Below, in pieces: positions 35,399-43,367 of a stretch of DNA of 64,000 nt. The translations under genes and the position numbers were made by a program. Under the pieces are notes generated by a model, which was given only the letters and a program-made list of their open reading frames with translations, was not told the DNA's origin and ran no database searches. The stretch comes from Geodermatophilus telluris (GTDB lineage: Bacteria > Actinomycetota > Actinomycetes > Mycobacteriales > Geodermatophilaceae): contig NZ_FMZF01000001.1 in the NCBI RefSeq assembly GCF_900102745.1, positions 620,001 to 684,000 on the forward strand, in the 5' to 3' direction. How positions within the stretch are numbered: the stretch's first letter is position 1; each line of letters starts with the position of its first letter.

Positions 35399-36342
35399 CA
35401 CGCACTTCCCAACGAGTCGAGTCGCCGGAGGATGACGCCCTCCCGCAGCGCCCACGGGCAGATCCGCACGGAGGGTAGATCCAGCGCCCGCATCGCCGCC
35501 TGCGCCACGGCCGCACCGGCCGGCACCTGGTGCGCGCGGTCCGGCGACACGCCGCGCAGCTCCGCCAGCGCCCGCGACTCGATCCGCGACACGAAGCCGA
35601 CGAGCTGGCCCAGCCCGTCGGCGGTGAGCTCCCGGTGCACCCGCAGCCCGGCCGAGTACGGCGCCGCGCCGGTGAGCCGCGCGAGCGTGCGGAAGGTCTT
35701 GCTCGTGGCCGCGACCAGGTCCGGGGGCCCGGCCTGCACCAGCTTCCTGACCGCCGGCCGGAGCACGTCGGCGGCGTGTTCCGACAGCGCCTCCAGCGCC
35801 GCGAGGTCGGGCCGGCCGCCGGTGGCGGCCTCGGGCAGGAAGCGGCGGGTCATCCGCCCGGCGCCCAGCGGCACCGACAGCGCGACCTCGGGGTCCTCGT
35901 CGACACCGGTGGCGAGCTCCAGCGAGCCGCCGCCGATGTCGAGCACGAGCAGCCGCCCGGCGCTCCACCCGTACCACCGGCGGACGGCGAGGAAGGTCAG
36001 CCGCGCCTCCTCCTCGCCGCTGGTCACCGTCAGGTCGACGCCGGTGCGCTGGCGCACCCGCGCCAGCACGTCCATCCCGTTGCGCGCCTCGCGGATGGCG
36101 GAGGTGACCAGCGCGAGGACCTCCTCGCAGCCCAGCTGCTCCGCCTGGTCGCAGGCCTTCTGCACGGCCTTGACCAGCGCCTTCTCGCCCTCCTTGGACA
36201 GCACGTCGTCGTCGCCCACGTGCTCGGCGAGGCGCAGCAGCCAGCGGTCGTCGTGCTGCGGGGTGGGGTGGCCGCCGCGGTGCGCGTCGACCACGAGCAG
36301 GTGGACGGTGTTCGAGCCGACGTCCAGCACCCCGAGCCGCAT
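35398..36342 (-). CDS. ppx: Exopolyphosphatase (Ppx/GppA family)
   Basis: A 314-residue ASKHA-fold phosphatase that degrades polyphosphate or pppGpp. Motifs: VLDVGSNTVHLLVVD at the start, SAIREARN, SGEEEARLTF, and LLVLDIGGGSLELA. It lacks the C-terminal HD domain of long Ppx proteins, like the short actinobacterial Ppx1 (Rv0496). It is divergent from the cysteine-rich gene at 36.4 kb. Start ATG at 36342; no clear ribosome site. Confidence 0.93.
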   Translation of the reverse strand: MRLGVLDVGSNTVHLLVVDAHRGGHPTPQHDDRWLLRLAEHVGDDDVLSKEGEKALVKAVQKACDQAEQLGCEEVLALVTSAIREARNGMDVLARVRQRTGVDLTVTSGEEEARLTFLAVRRWYGWSAGRLLVLDIGGGSLELATGVDEDPEVALSVPLGAGRMTRRFLPEAATGGRPDLAALEALSEHAADVLRPAVRKLVQAGPPDLVAATSKTFRTLARLTGAAPYSAGLRVHRELTADGLGQLVGFVSRIESRALAELRGVSPDRAHQVPAGAAVAQAAMRALDLPSVRICPWALREGVILRRLDSLGSA

Positions 36343-36414
36343 GGGCCCAGTCTGCCGGGCCGCCGGGGAGCGGGCCGTCCGGTCCCCGGACGGGTGCCTC
36401 CCTAGGCTGGGCCG

Positions 36415-37221
36415 GTGCAGGACGTCCCCCCGGAGGTCGCTCCCGACTTCGCCCGCGAGTGGGTCGAGTTCCCCGACCCGGCCGACCCGCGGCACGTCGT
36501 CCGCGCGGACCTCACCTGGCTGGCCTCGGCCTGGACGTGCGTGTACGGCCGCGGCTGCGCGGGCGTCGTCCCCGGCCGGCCCGACGACGGCTGCTGCAGC
36601 CACGGCGCCTTCTTCAGCGACGAGGACGACCTGCTGCGGGTCACCGCCGCCGTCGCCGACCTCGCCGACGAGGACTGGCAGCTCGCCCCGGTGGCCCGCG
36701 GCGCCTGGACCGAGGAGGACTCGGCCGACGACGAGGGCGGTGTCCGCTCCCTCCGCACCCGCCTCGTCGACGGCGCCTGCGTGTTCCTCAACCGGCCCGG
36801 CTTCCCCGGCGGCAGCGGGTGCGCGCTGCACCGGATGGCGCTGCGCGAGGACCTGCACCCGCTGACCACCAAGCCCGACGTCTGCTGGCAGCTGCCGGTG
36901 CGCCGGGAGCAGGAGGAGGTCGAGCGGCCCGACGGCAGCACCGTCCTGGTGAGCACGATCGGCGAGTTCGACCGCCGCGGCTGGGGTCCCGGCGGCGCCG
37001 ACCTGCACTGGTGGTGCACCGGCTCCCCCGCCGCGCACGTCTCCCCCGAACCGCTGGTCCTCACCTACGGCCCGGAGCTCACCGCGCTGCTCGGCCCGGC
37101 CGCCTACGCCGAGCTGCGCCGGCTGACCGAGGCCCGGCTCGACCTGGGGCTCGTGGCCCCGCACCCCGCCAGCCCGGCCCCGGTGCCGCTCACCCTGTCC
37201 CGGCGCCGGCCGGCCGGCTGA
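36415..37221 (+). CDS. Conserved cysteine-rich protein (Rv0495c-like)
   Basis: A 268-residue soluble protein. Cysteines at 42, 48, 60 and 61 (WTCVYGRGC and GCCSHGAFF), then in [24 protein letters not shown] and HWWCTG, form a pattern like a metal- or Fe-S-binding cluster domain such as YkgJ-type proteins. It appears equivalent to Rv0495c, whose function I do not know. Start: GTG at 36415, 6 bases after a TAGGCT -10 element (36403-36408), so leaderless. It is divergent from ppx. Confidence 0.78.
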   Translation: MQDVPPEVAPDFAREWVEFPDPADPRHVVRADLTWLASAWTCVYGRGCAGVVPGRPDDGCCSHGAFFSDEDDLLRVTAAVADLADEDWQLAPVARGAWTEEDSADDEGGVRSLRTRLVDGACVFLNRPGFPGGSGCALHRMALREDLHPLTTKPDVCWQLPVRREQEEVERPDGSTVLVSTIGEFDRRGWGPGGADLHWWCTGSPAAHVSPEPLVLTYGPELTALLGPAAYAELRRLTEARLDLGLVAPHPASPAPVPLTLSRRRPAG

Positions 37222-37315
37222 GCGCGACGCCCCCGGCGGGGACGAGAGGGGCCTGCCGGAGCGGTCCGGCCACTAGCCTGCTCCCGACGACCGCGACGAC
37301 CGGACGGCGAGGACA

Positions 37316-39475
37316 GTGAGCGACCGACAGGCGAGCGCGGGCGCGCACCCGGCGGAGCCGTCGGCCGGCGGCCGCGCGCCGGACAGCGCACTGCGGGCGC
37401 TGGTGCGCATCCCGGTGTTCCGGCGGCTGTGGGCGGCCGTCGCCGTCTCCAGCCTGGGCGACTGGCTCGGCCTGCTGGCCACCACGGCGATGGCCGCGCA
37501 GCTCACCGCCGACGAGTCGACGGCGGTGCAGGGCGCGGCGATCTCCGGGGTCATCCTCACCCGCCTGCTGCCCGACCTGCTGCTCGGCCCGCTCGCCGGC
37601 GCGCTGGCCGACCGGCTCGACCGGCGCACCACCGTCGTCGTCGGCGAGCTGCTGGCCGCGGGGCTGTACCTGTCGATCGCGGTCAGCTACGAGCTGACCT
37701 GGCTCTACGTCGCCCAGTTCCTCGTCGAGGCGGTCGGGTTGTTCACCAACCCGGCCAAGCAGGCGATCTGGGTGGCGATCGTGCCGCGGGAGCGGCTGGC
37801 GGTGGCCAACCAGGTGTCGCTGTTCAGCGTCTACGGCGCCGTGCCGGTGGCCTCGCTGCTGTTCGCGCTGCTGTCCACCGTCAGCCGGGTCTTCCCGGGC
37901 GCCGGGGACGGCGGCGACGTGCGGACGGCGATCGTCGTCGCGCTGGTGTTCAACGCGACCAGTTTCGGCGTCTCGGCCACCACCGTGCTGCTCTCCCGCC
38001 GGCTGATCCCGCCCACGGCCACCGACCGCGAGACGCCGGCCAACGTCTTCTCGCTGGTGGTCGAGGGCGTCTCCTTCCTCCGCGGCCAGCCGCTGATGCG
38101 CGCGCTCTACGTCGGGGTCATCGGCGCGTTCGGGGCCGGCGGCCTGATCATCGGCGTCGCCCAGCTCTACATCGCCACCCTCGACGCCGGCGCGGCCGGC
38201 TACGGCGTGGTCTTCGGCATCGTCTTCACCGGGCTGGCGCTGGGCATGCTCACCGGCCCGCGCATCCTGCCCACGGTCCCGCGGCGCACGCTGTTCGCCC
38301 GCTCGATCGGGCTGGCCGGGGTGGCGCTGCTGGCCATGTCGCTGCTGCAGGAGTTCGTGCTGGCCGCGGCCGCGGCGTTCCTCGTCGGCCTGTTCGCCGG
38401 GGTCTCCTGGATCATCGGCTACACGCTGATCGGCTTCGAGGTCGAGGACCGGCTGCGCGGGCGGGTGTTCGCCTTCGTCATCTCCTCGGTGCGCATCGTG
38501 CTGCTGCTCGCCGTCGCCGTCGGCCCGGGGCTGGCCGGCCTGCTCGGCACGCACGAGCTGCGCGTCGGCGCGCTGGTGCTCAGCCTCACCGGTCCCGGTC
38601 TGACGCTGCTGGTGGGCGGCGTCCTCGCCCTGCTGGTCAGCGCCTATGCCGTCCGGCAGGTGGCGCCGCGCGGCCGCTCGCGCACCCGGCTGCGCGACCT
38701 GCTGCGGCTGCTGTGGGGCAGCTCGGACATCCTCTCGGCCTCCTCCAGCGACACCGGCCTGTTCGTCGTCGTCGAGGGCGCCGACCGCGACCTCACCCGC
38801 CGCTACACCGCCGACCTCGCGCGGGTGCTGCGCGACGGCGGCTGCCCGGTCGTGGCCACCCACGAGCCCAGCGACACCGCGCTGGGCCGGCAGGTGCGCC
38901 AGCTGCTCTACCCCCCGGCGCCCGCGGCCGGCCGGTCGGTGACCGACGGCGAGGGCCACCCGGTCGCCGCCTACACCGCGGCGCTGCTGGCGGCTGCCGA
39001 CCGCGCCGAGCACGTGGCCACGGTGATCCGGCCGGCCCTGCAGCGGCGCGAGGTCGTGGTGTGCAACCACTACGTGGACACCTCGATCGCCTTCCACGGC
39101 GCCGGGCAGGGTCTCGACGCCGACCGCATCTTCCGCACCTCGCTGTGGGCCACCCGCGGCCTGCTGCCCGACCTCACCGTCGTCGTCGACTCACCGGTGA
39201 CCGTGGGGCCCGACGGTGCCGACGCCGACGCCGTCCGGGCCGCGTTCCTCGCGCAGGCCGAGGCCGCACCCGACCGCTACGTCGTCGTCCCCGGGGAGCT
39301 GCTGGGCACCGATCCCGGCGGCCTGGTATCCGACGTCGTCCGGCGGCGGATCACCGCGCTGCTCACCCAGCGCTACCCGGAGTCGGGCGAGACGCGGTCC
39401 GACGGCGCCGCCGGGGCGGCCGACCCGCCGGTGGGCGCAGCGCGCACGGGCGCCGGGGGCGGCTCCGTACGCTGA
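37316..39475 (+). CDS. MFS transporter fused to a degenerate thymidylate-kinase-like domain
   Basis: A 719-residue fusion. Residues 25-450 are an MFS permease with about 12 helices (FRRLWAAVAVSSLGDWLGLL at the start, the loop ADRLDRRTTVV). Residues 480-690 align by eye with dTMP kinase, but the P-loop, normally GxDGxGKST, reads EGADRDLTRRY (487-497) with no glycine-lysine; TREPGGT is THEPSDT (515-521); and the catalytic DRY is NHY (584-586). DRAEHVATVIRPAL before it is well kept. So the second half is probably a pseudo-enzyme with a binding or sensing role. Transporter-thymidylate kinase fusions are known in other actinobacteria. It starts GTG at 37316; no close ribosome site. Confidence 0.82.
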   Translation: MSDRQASAGAHPAEPSAGGRAPDSALRALVRIPVFRRLWAAVAVSSLGDWLGLLATTAMAAQLTADESTAVQGAAISGVILTRLLPDLLLGPLAGALADRLDRRTTVVVGELLAAGLYLSIAVSYELTWLYVAQFLVEAVGLFTNPAKQAIWVAIVPRERLAVANQVSLFSVYGAVPVASLLFALLSTVSRVFPGAGDGGDVRTAIVVALVFNATSFGVSATTVLLSRRLIPPTATDRETPANVFSLVVEGVSFLRGQPLMRALYVGVIGAFGAGGLIIGVAQLYIATLDAGAAGYGVVFGIVFTGLALGMLTGPRILPTVPRRTLFARSIGLAGVALLAMSLLQEFVLAAAAAFLVGLFAGVSWIIGYTLIGFEVEDRLRGRVFAFVISSVRIVLLLAVAVGPGLAGLLGTHELRVGALVLSLTGPGLTLLVGGVLALLVSAYAVRQVAPRGRSRTRLRDLLRLLWGSSDILSASSSDTGLFVVVEGADRDLTRRYTADLARVLRDGGCPVVATHEPSDTALGRQVRQLLYPPAPAAGRSVTDGEGHPVAAYTAALLAAADRAEHVATVIRPALQRREVVVCNHYVDTSIAFHGAGQGLDADRIFRTSLWATRGLLPDLTVVVDSPVTVGPDGADADAVRAAFLAQAEAAPDRYVVVPGELLGTDPGGLVSDVVRRRITALLTQRYPESGETRSDGAAGAADPPVGAARTGAGGGSVR

Positions 39476-39480
39476 CCGCC

Positions 39481-40335
39481 GTGACTGCCGCGGTGACTCC
39501 TCCCCCGCCGACGTGGACGGCCGAGGACACCGAGGAGGTCGACTGCTGCCTCTGCGGCGTGCCCGGCCGGCCGGTGCACGACCTCGACCCCTTCGCCGTG
39601 GTCCGCTGCCCGCGGTGCGGCCTGGTCTTCGTCAGCCCCCGGCTGCGGCCCGAGGCGCTGCAGCGGCTCTACGACGACGTCGGCTACTTCGAGGGCGGCG
39701 TGTACGGCGGCGCCGTCGAGGGCGGGGCCGCGCAGGAGGGCCGCCGGTTCGACCCCGCGATGCTGCTGCAGCGCACCTGGACGGCGGGCCGGCTCGCGCT
39801 GCTCGACCGGGTGCGCGGCCGCGGCCCCGGCGGACGGCTGCTGGAGGTCGGCGCCGGGTACGGCCTGTTCCTCGACGCCGCCCGGCGGCACGGGTGGCAC
39901 ACCAGCGGGGTCGAGCTGTCCCGCACCGGCGCGGAGCACGCCACCGACGTGCTCGGCCTCGACGTCTTCTGCGGCCAGCTCGCCGACGCGCCGCTGGAGC
40001 CGGGCTTCGACGTCGTCTGCGCGTGGGACACCGTCGAGCACGTGCCCGACCCGCTCGAGTTCTGGCGCACGGCCCGCTCGCTGGTGGCCGACGACGGCGT
40101 CGTCCTCTTCTCCACGCCCTACGTGTCGTCGCTGCCGGCGCGGCTGCTGGGCACCCGCTGGTGGACGCTCAAGCCCGCCGAGCACATCTGGCACTTCACC
40201 CCGCGCACCCACGCGGTGCTGCTCGCCCGCGCCGGGCTGGCGCTCACCCAGGTCGTGCGCAGCCCGCTGGCGGCGGCCAACGCCGGCCGGCTGGACAGCC
40301 TGGTCGGCGTCGCCCGCCCCGTGCCCCTGAGCTGA
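39481..40335 (+). CDS. Class I SAM-dependent methyltransferase with N-terminal zinc-ribbon-like motif
   Basis: A 284-residue protein. The N-terminus carries CCLCG and RCPRCGLVF, a four-cysteine motif like a small zinc ribbon. The SAM motif is LLEVGAGYGLFLDAA near residue 120, with AWDTVEHVPDPLEF as motif post-I. This layout is common in Methyltransf_23/11 proteins that act on sugars or lipids. Substrate unknown. The GTG at 39481 follows TACGCT (39468-39473) by 7 bases, and that -10 overlaps the end of the upstream MFS-fusion gene, so it can be transcribed alone as a leaderless message. Confidence 0.87.
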   Translation: MTAAVTPPPPTWTAEDTEEVDCCLCGVPGRPVHDLDPFAVVRCPRCGLVFVSPRLRPEALQRLYDDVGYFEGGVYGGAVEGGAAQEGRRFDPAMLLQRTWTAGRLALLDRVRGRGPGGRLLEVGAGYGLFLDAARRHGWHTSGVELSRTGAEHATDVLGLDVFCGQLADAPLEPGFDVVCAWDTVEHVPDPLEFWRTARSLVADDGVVLFSTPYVSSLPARLLGTRWWTLKPAEHIWHFTPRTHAVLLARAGLALTQVVRSPLAAANAGRLDSLVGVARPVPLS

Positions 40336-40661
40336 GGGCCGCGGCTCCCGCGACCCCCCTCTACCGCTTCTCCCGGGCAGAGCAGTTCTCGCTCTGCGGC
40401 CTGGTCCTCCTGGTCGATGGCCTGATCCTCGGTCTCGCCGGGCTCCTGGGCTGGTCGTGGGCATGGGAGTACAGCCGGCTCGCGGTCATCCCACCCACCC
40501 TGGCCACGGCCTGGGGCTGGTACGCGTACTGCGAGCGTCGCAGCCTCCGAGACGTACGACGCGCACGGCCACCGGTCAGCGATCGAGATGAGGGAGAGCC
40601 AGCGGCGCCGACGTACCAGGGCGTCTCGCGCGCCCGCCCCTGGAGCCGCCCTCCACGGTGA
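40332..40661 (+). CDS. Possible two-helix membrane protein (start unclear)
   Basis: A frame of 109 codons reading RFSRAEQFSLCGLVLLVDG, then a second hydrophobic stretch with WSWAWEYSRLAV, and a basic tail. The two helices and natural composition look protein-like, not like a GC shadow. But there is no ATG or GTG near the start; a CTG at 40332 overlapping the methyltransferase stop is the best candidate. It may be a remnant of a longer gene or a coupled small protein. Without it the stretch 40336-40744 would be empty. Confidence 0.35.
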   Translation: MRAAAPATPLYRFSRAEQFSLCGLVLLVDGLILGLAGLLGWSWAWEYSRLAVIPPTLATAWGWYAYCERRSLRDVRRARPPVSDRDEGEPAAPTYQGVSRARPWSRPPR

Positions 40662-40744
40662 GCCCGGCCGGTGTCCCTGAGCGGCCCACCATGAGACGGG
40701 CCCCGCCGCGGCTGAGCCCCTGCAGCATCGCGATGACGCCACAC

Positions 40745-41026
40745 CTAGGTCTGCTCGGCGCCCCAGCGTGCGAGCGCGACGATCGCCTCGCGCAGGGCGA
40801 GCCCGCGATCGGTCAGCGCGTAGGCCCGGGTGTTGTGCCGCAGCGGCAGACGGGTCAGCACGCCGGCCGCTTCGAGCTCGCGCAGGCGGGTCGCGAGCAC
40901 GTTGGTCGGCACGCCGAGGTCGCGCTGCAGGTCGCCATAGCGCTGCGGCCCGTCGAGCAGTCGCTCCACGACCAGGAGGGCCCACCGGGCTCCGACGGTG
41001 TCGAGGGCCGCGGCGAGGTCGCTCAC
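40745..41026 (-). CDS. HxlR-family winged-helix transcriptional regulator
   Basis: A 93-residue regulator. The winged helix has GARWALLVVERLLDGPQRYGDLQRDLGV and VLATRLRELEAAGVLTR, typical of HxlR proteins, which often sense reactive small molecules or oxidants. The usual N-terminal cysteine is absent (it starts MSDLAAALDTVG). The GTG overlaps the VOC gene stop (GTGA), so both are one operon controlled from the palindrome at 41436-41454. Confidence 0.9.
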   Translation of the reverse strand: MSDLAAALDTVGARWALLVVERLLDGPQRYGDLQRDLGVPTNVLATRLRELEAAGVLTRLPLRHNTRAYALTDRGLALREAIVALARWGAEQT

Positions 41027-41427
41027 GCGGTCGGATCGGCGGCCGGCTTCGTCCAGAACGGCGAGTAGTGGTAGCCGTCGAGGTCGTCGAACTGGCGCTG
41101 GTACATGAAGGGGTAGTCGTCGGTGTCACCGATCCGCCCGCCGGCGGCGCCGGCGCGCTCGGTGAGCTCGTCGACCGCCTGGCGGCTGCCCAGGTCGAAG
41201 GAGACGGTGACCTTCGAGGGCGTGTGGAGCCCACCGACGAGCTCCTCGGCGCCACCGACGCTCGCGTACATCTCGCGGCTGCCGAGCATGACGTACTGCT
41301 CGGGCGCGATCGCGAAGCAGGACACGTTGTGATCGGACATCTCGGCGTTGAGGGTCCAGCCGAGGGCGGTGTAGAAGGCGGTTGCCCGCTCGACGTCCTC
41401 GACCGGGCAGGTGATGAAGAGGCTCAT
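41023..41427 (-). CDS. VOC (glyoxalase/bleomycin-resistance fold) family protein
   Basis: A 134-residue protein with two beta-alpha-beta-beta-beta modules: LFITCPVEDVERATAFYTAL at the start and an ending FDDLDGYHYSPFW. Such proteins are metal enzymes or binding proteins; the substrate is unknown. A likely metal ligand pair is H in SDHNVS and E in the second half. Start ATG 41427; the longer frame crosses the operator. First gene of the pair with the HxlR regulator. Confidence 0.87.
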   Translation of the reverse strand: MSLFITCPVEDVERATAFYTALGWTLNAEMSDHNVSCFAIAPEQYVMLGSREMYASVGGAEELVGGLHTPSKVTVSFDLGSRQAVDELTERAGAAGGRIGDTDDYPFMYQRQFDDLDGYHYSPFWTKPAADPTA

Positions 41428-41435
41428 GCGGTCGA

Positions 41436-41454
41436 CACTTGCAAAATGCAAGTG
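41436..41454. promoter_or_regulatory. Perfect palindromic operator of the VOC-hxlR operon
   Basis: CACTTGCAAAATGCAAGTG is an 8-bp perfect inverted repeat around AAA, lying 9 bases before the VOC start codon. On the minus strand a TTGACG at 41463-41458 could be the -35, placing the palindrome over the spacer and -10. HxlR proteins bind such ACTTGCN-type repeats as dimers, so autoregulation is likely. Confidence 0.8.
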
Positions 41455-41648
41455 CGACGTCAAGTCCCCGCCGCACGCTCACGTCGGGACGCGTCACAGG
41501 AGCACGTCGAGCGGTCCGGGGAGTCGGACCCGAACGGGAACGGTCCACCGGAGGCGGCGCCCGGTGAGCGCCTCACGCCCCCGGATCGACGTCCCACAGG
41601 CCGCCTCCAGGGACAGCGCGGGCTCGCGCAGGATCTCCTGGACGGGAG

Positions 41649-42653
41649 CTAGGCGGCCGAGCCCTCGGCGACGACGGACACCGCGGCGGCGGTCCGGAAG
41701 GTCTGCCGGTAGGCGCGCGGGGAGACGCCACGGCGGCGGGCGAACTGGTCGCGGAAGCCGGCGGCGGTGCCGAAGCCGACCAGCCGCGCGATCTCCTCGA
41801 CCGGGGCGTCGCTCTCCTCGAGCAGCGTCTCGGCGGCGGCCAGGCGCTGGGCGAGCAGCCAGGCGTGCGGCGTCGTCCCGGTGGTGGCCTTGAAGCGGCG
41901 GGCGAAGCTGCGCGGGCTCATCAGCGCGCGGCGGGCCAGCGCCTCCACGCTGATCTCCTCCGCCAGGTGCGCCCGCGCCCAGTCGAGCACGATGCCCAGC
42001 AGGTCGTCCTCGCAGCGGGCGACCGGGGTGTCGATGTACTGCGCCTGCCCGCCGTCGCGGTGCGGCGGGACGACCATCTCGCGGGCCAGCCCGTTGGCCG
42101 CCGCCGACCCCCACTCGCGGCGCACGAAGTGCAGCAGGGCGTCGACGCCGCTCGCCGTGCCGGCGCCGGTGATGATCGTGCCCTCGTCGACGTAGAGGAC
42201 CCGCGGGTCGACGTCGACGCGTGGGTAGCGGGCGGCCAGCTCGCCGGCGTAGCGCCAGTGCGTGGTGGCCCGCCGGCCGTCGAGCAGGCCGGCCTCGGCG
42301 ACGACGAAGGCGCCGGTGCAGTGGCTGACCAGCTGCCCGCCGCGGGCGTGCACGGCCCGCAGCGCCTCGAGGACCGTCGGCGGGACGGGTGCGGAGAGCT
42401 TCTCCCAGGCGGTCACCAGGACGACGTCGGAGGTGGCCAGCCGCTCCAGGCCGTGCTCGACGTACAGCGCCAGGCCGGTGTCGGTGCGCACGATGCCCGG
42501 GCGGTCGGTGACCACGGCGAAGTCGAACTCCGGCATGCCCAGGCGGCGGTAGTCGTAGCCGAAGACCTCGGCGGCGACGCCGAGGCCGAAGGCACCCAGG
42601 ACGCCGTCGCCGGCGAGCAGGCTGACGACGAGCGGACGGTCGGTTCCGGTCAC
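41649..42653 (-). CDS. GlxA-family AraC-type transcriptional regulator
   Basis: A 334-residue regulator with an N-terminal DJ-1/PfpI-like sensing domain (about 8-190, with SHCTGAFVVAEAGLLDG holding the elbow cysteine) and a C-terminal AraC HTH (about 225-320: ISVEALARRALMSPRSFARRFK and PVEEIARLVGFGTAAGFRDQF). Ligand unknown. The GTG at 42653 follows TTCC-rich sequence without a clear ribosome site; the open frame runs further upstream but loses similarity. It is divergent from the small CPxCG protein. Confidence 0.92.
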   Translation of the reverse strand: MTGTDRPLVVSLLAGDGVLGAFGLGVAAEVFGYDYRRLGMPEFDFAVVTDRPGIVRTDTGLALYVEHGLERLATSDVVLVTAWEKLSAPVPPTVLEALRAVHARGGQLVSHCTGAFVVAEAGLLDGRRATTHWRYAGELAARYPRVDVDPRVLYVDEGTIITGAGTASGVDALLHFVRREWGSAAANGLAREMVVPPHRDGGQAQYIDTPVARCEDDLLGIVLDWARAHLAEEISVEALARRALMSPRSFARRFKATTGTTPHAWLLAQRLAAAETLLEESDAPVEEIARLVGFGTAAGFRDQFARRRGVSPRAYRQTFRTAAAVSVVAEGSAA

Positions 42654-42734
42654 GCGGACATGATGGCAGGAAAGACGCGATCCGTGTCGTGTCTGCCACT
42701 CGTCCCGGTGCGGGCACCGGAGCACGCTGCTCGC

Positions 42735-42953
42735 ATGACGTTGATCACCTGCCCCGTGACCCGGACCGACGAGCTGGTCGCCGACCGGCGCATCCGATCG
42801 GTCACCAACCACCCGACCCACATCGCCCTGGCGATCGAGTGCCCCGCCTGCGGGAGCGTGCACGTCTACCGGACCGGCCGGCGCTGGGAGGCGACCAGGG
42901 CCGCGCACGAGGCGGCCGCCGCTCGACCTGCGGACCAGCTCGTGCACGCCTAG
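42735..42953 (+). CDS. Small CPxCG zinc-ribbon-like protein
   Basis: A 72-residue protein with one CPACG motif (near residue 36) and another cysteine in LITCPV, followed by a basic HVYRTGRRWEATRAAHEAAA end. The compact size and CPxCG suggest a zinc-binding fold or protein-interaction module. Not recognised. No strong ribosome site; CACGCT lies 6 bases before the ATG, a weak -10 form of the leaderless layout. The next gene starts 10 bases on. Confidence 0.55.
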   Translation: MTLITCPVTRTDELVADRRIRSVTNHPTHIALAIECPACGSVHVYRTGRRWEATRAAHEAAAARPADQLVHA

Positions 42954-42963
42954 TCTCGAACAC

Positions 42964-43185
42964 ATGAGCGAAGAGAACGTCAACACCGGTCAGGCCGGCG
43001 ACCCCACCGCGGAGAAGGACCCGTCGGACTGGGTGACCGGCGACGAGCCCGCCACCGGCGCGCAGAAGAGCTACCTGCACACCCTGGCCCGCCAGGCCGG
43101 CGAGGACGTGCCCGACGACATCACCAAGGCCGACGCGTCGAAGAAGATCGACGAGCTCCAGGAGGAGACCGGCCGGGGCCAGTGA
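42964..43185 (+). CDS. DUF3072 domain-containing protein
   Basis: A 73-residue acidic soluble protein with the DUF3072 core DWVTGDEPATGAQKSYLHTL and the AGEDVPDDITKADASKKIDELQ helix. Function unknown; the family is widespread in actinobacteria and some proteobacteria. The ATG follows a TAGTCT -10 (42951-42956) by 7 bases, so leaderless. A strong hairpin terminator follows. Confidence 0.87.
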   Translation: MSEENVNTGQAGDPTAEKDPSDWVTGDEPATGAQKSYLHTLARQAGEDVPDDITKADASKKIDELQEETGRGQ

Positions 43186-43209
43186 CCTCGCCGGGACGAC
43201 GCCGTCGTC

Positions 43210-43235
43210 AGGGCGGCTCGAACTGGAGCCGCCCT
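43210..43235 (+). terminator. Hairpin terminator after the DUF3072 gene
   Basis: A perfect 10-bp stem (AGGGCGGCTC with GAGCCGCCCT) and a GAACTG loop lie 25 bases after the DUF3072 stop. Confidence 0.85.
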
Positions 43236-43329
43236 GCGAGGGACGGCGGACCGGTCGCGGAGCCGGAGGCTCCCGACCCGGACGCCGTGGCAGGGCTCAG
43301 CGCCAGGTGAGGAGCTACCTGGTCGCCGT

Positions 43330-43347
43330 GTCGGCCGGTAGGCCGAC
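43330..43347 (-). terminator. Hairpin after regX3
   Basis: GTCGGCC and GGCCGAC arms with a GGTA loop lie about 20 bases past the regX3 stop on the minus strand. Confidence 0.55.
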
Positions 43348-43367
43348 GGTGACGCAGCCCGACCGTG

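Noticed and set aside
34897-35478. Arginine-rich plus-strand frames opposite the TGRV repeats
   Set aside because: The repetition only mirrors the coding repeat on the minus strand.
37190-39097. A 635-codon minus-strand frame opposite the MFS-fusion
   Set aside because: His/Asp/Glu/Arg-rich repeats typical of antisense shadow; no start signal or domain.
37429-39480. Upstream extension of the methyltransferase frame through the MFS-fusion gene
   Set aside because: The frame is open only because of GC bias; the real start is the leaderless GTG at 39481.
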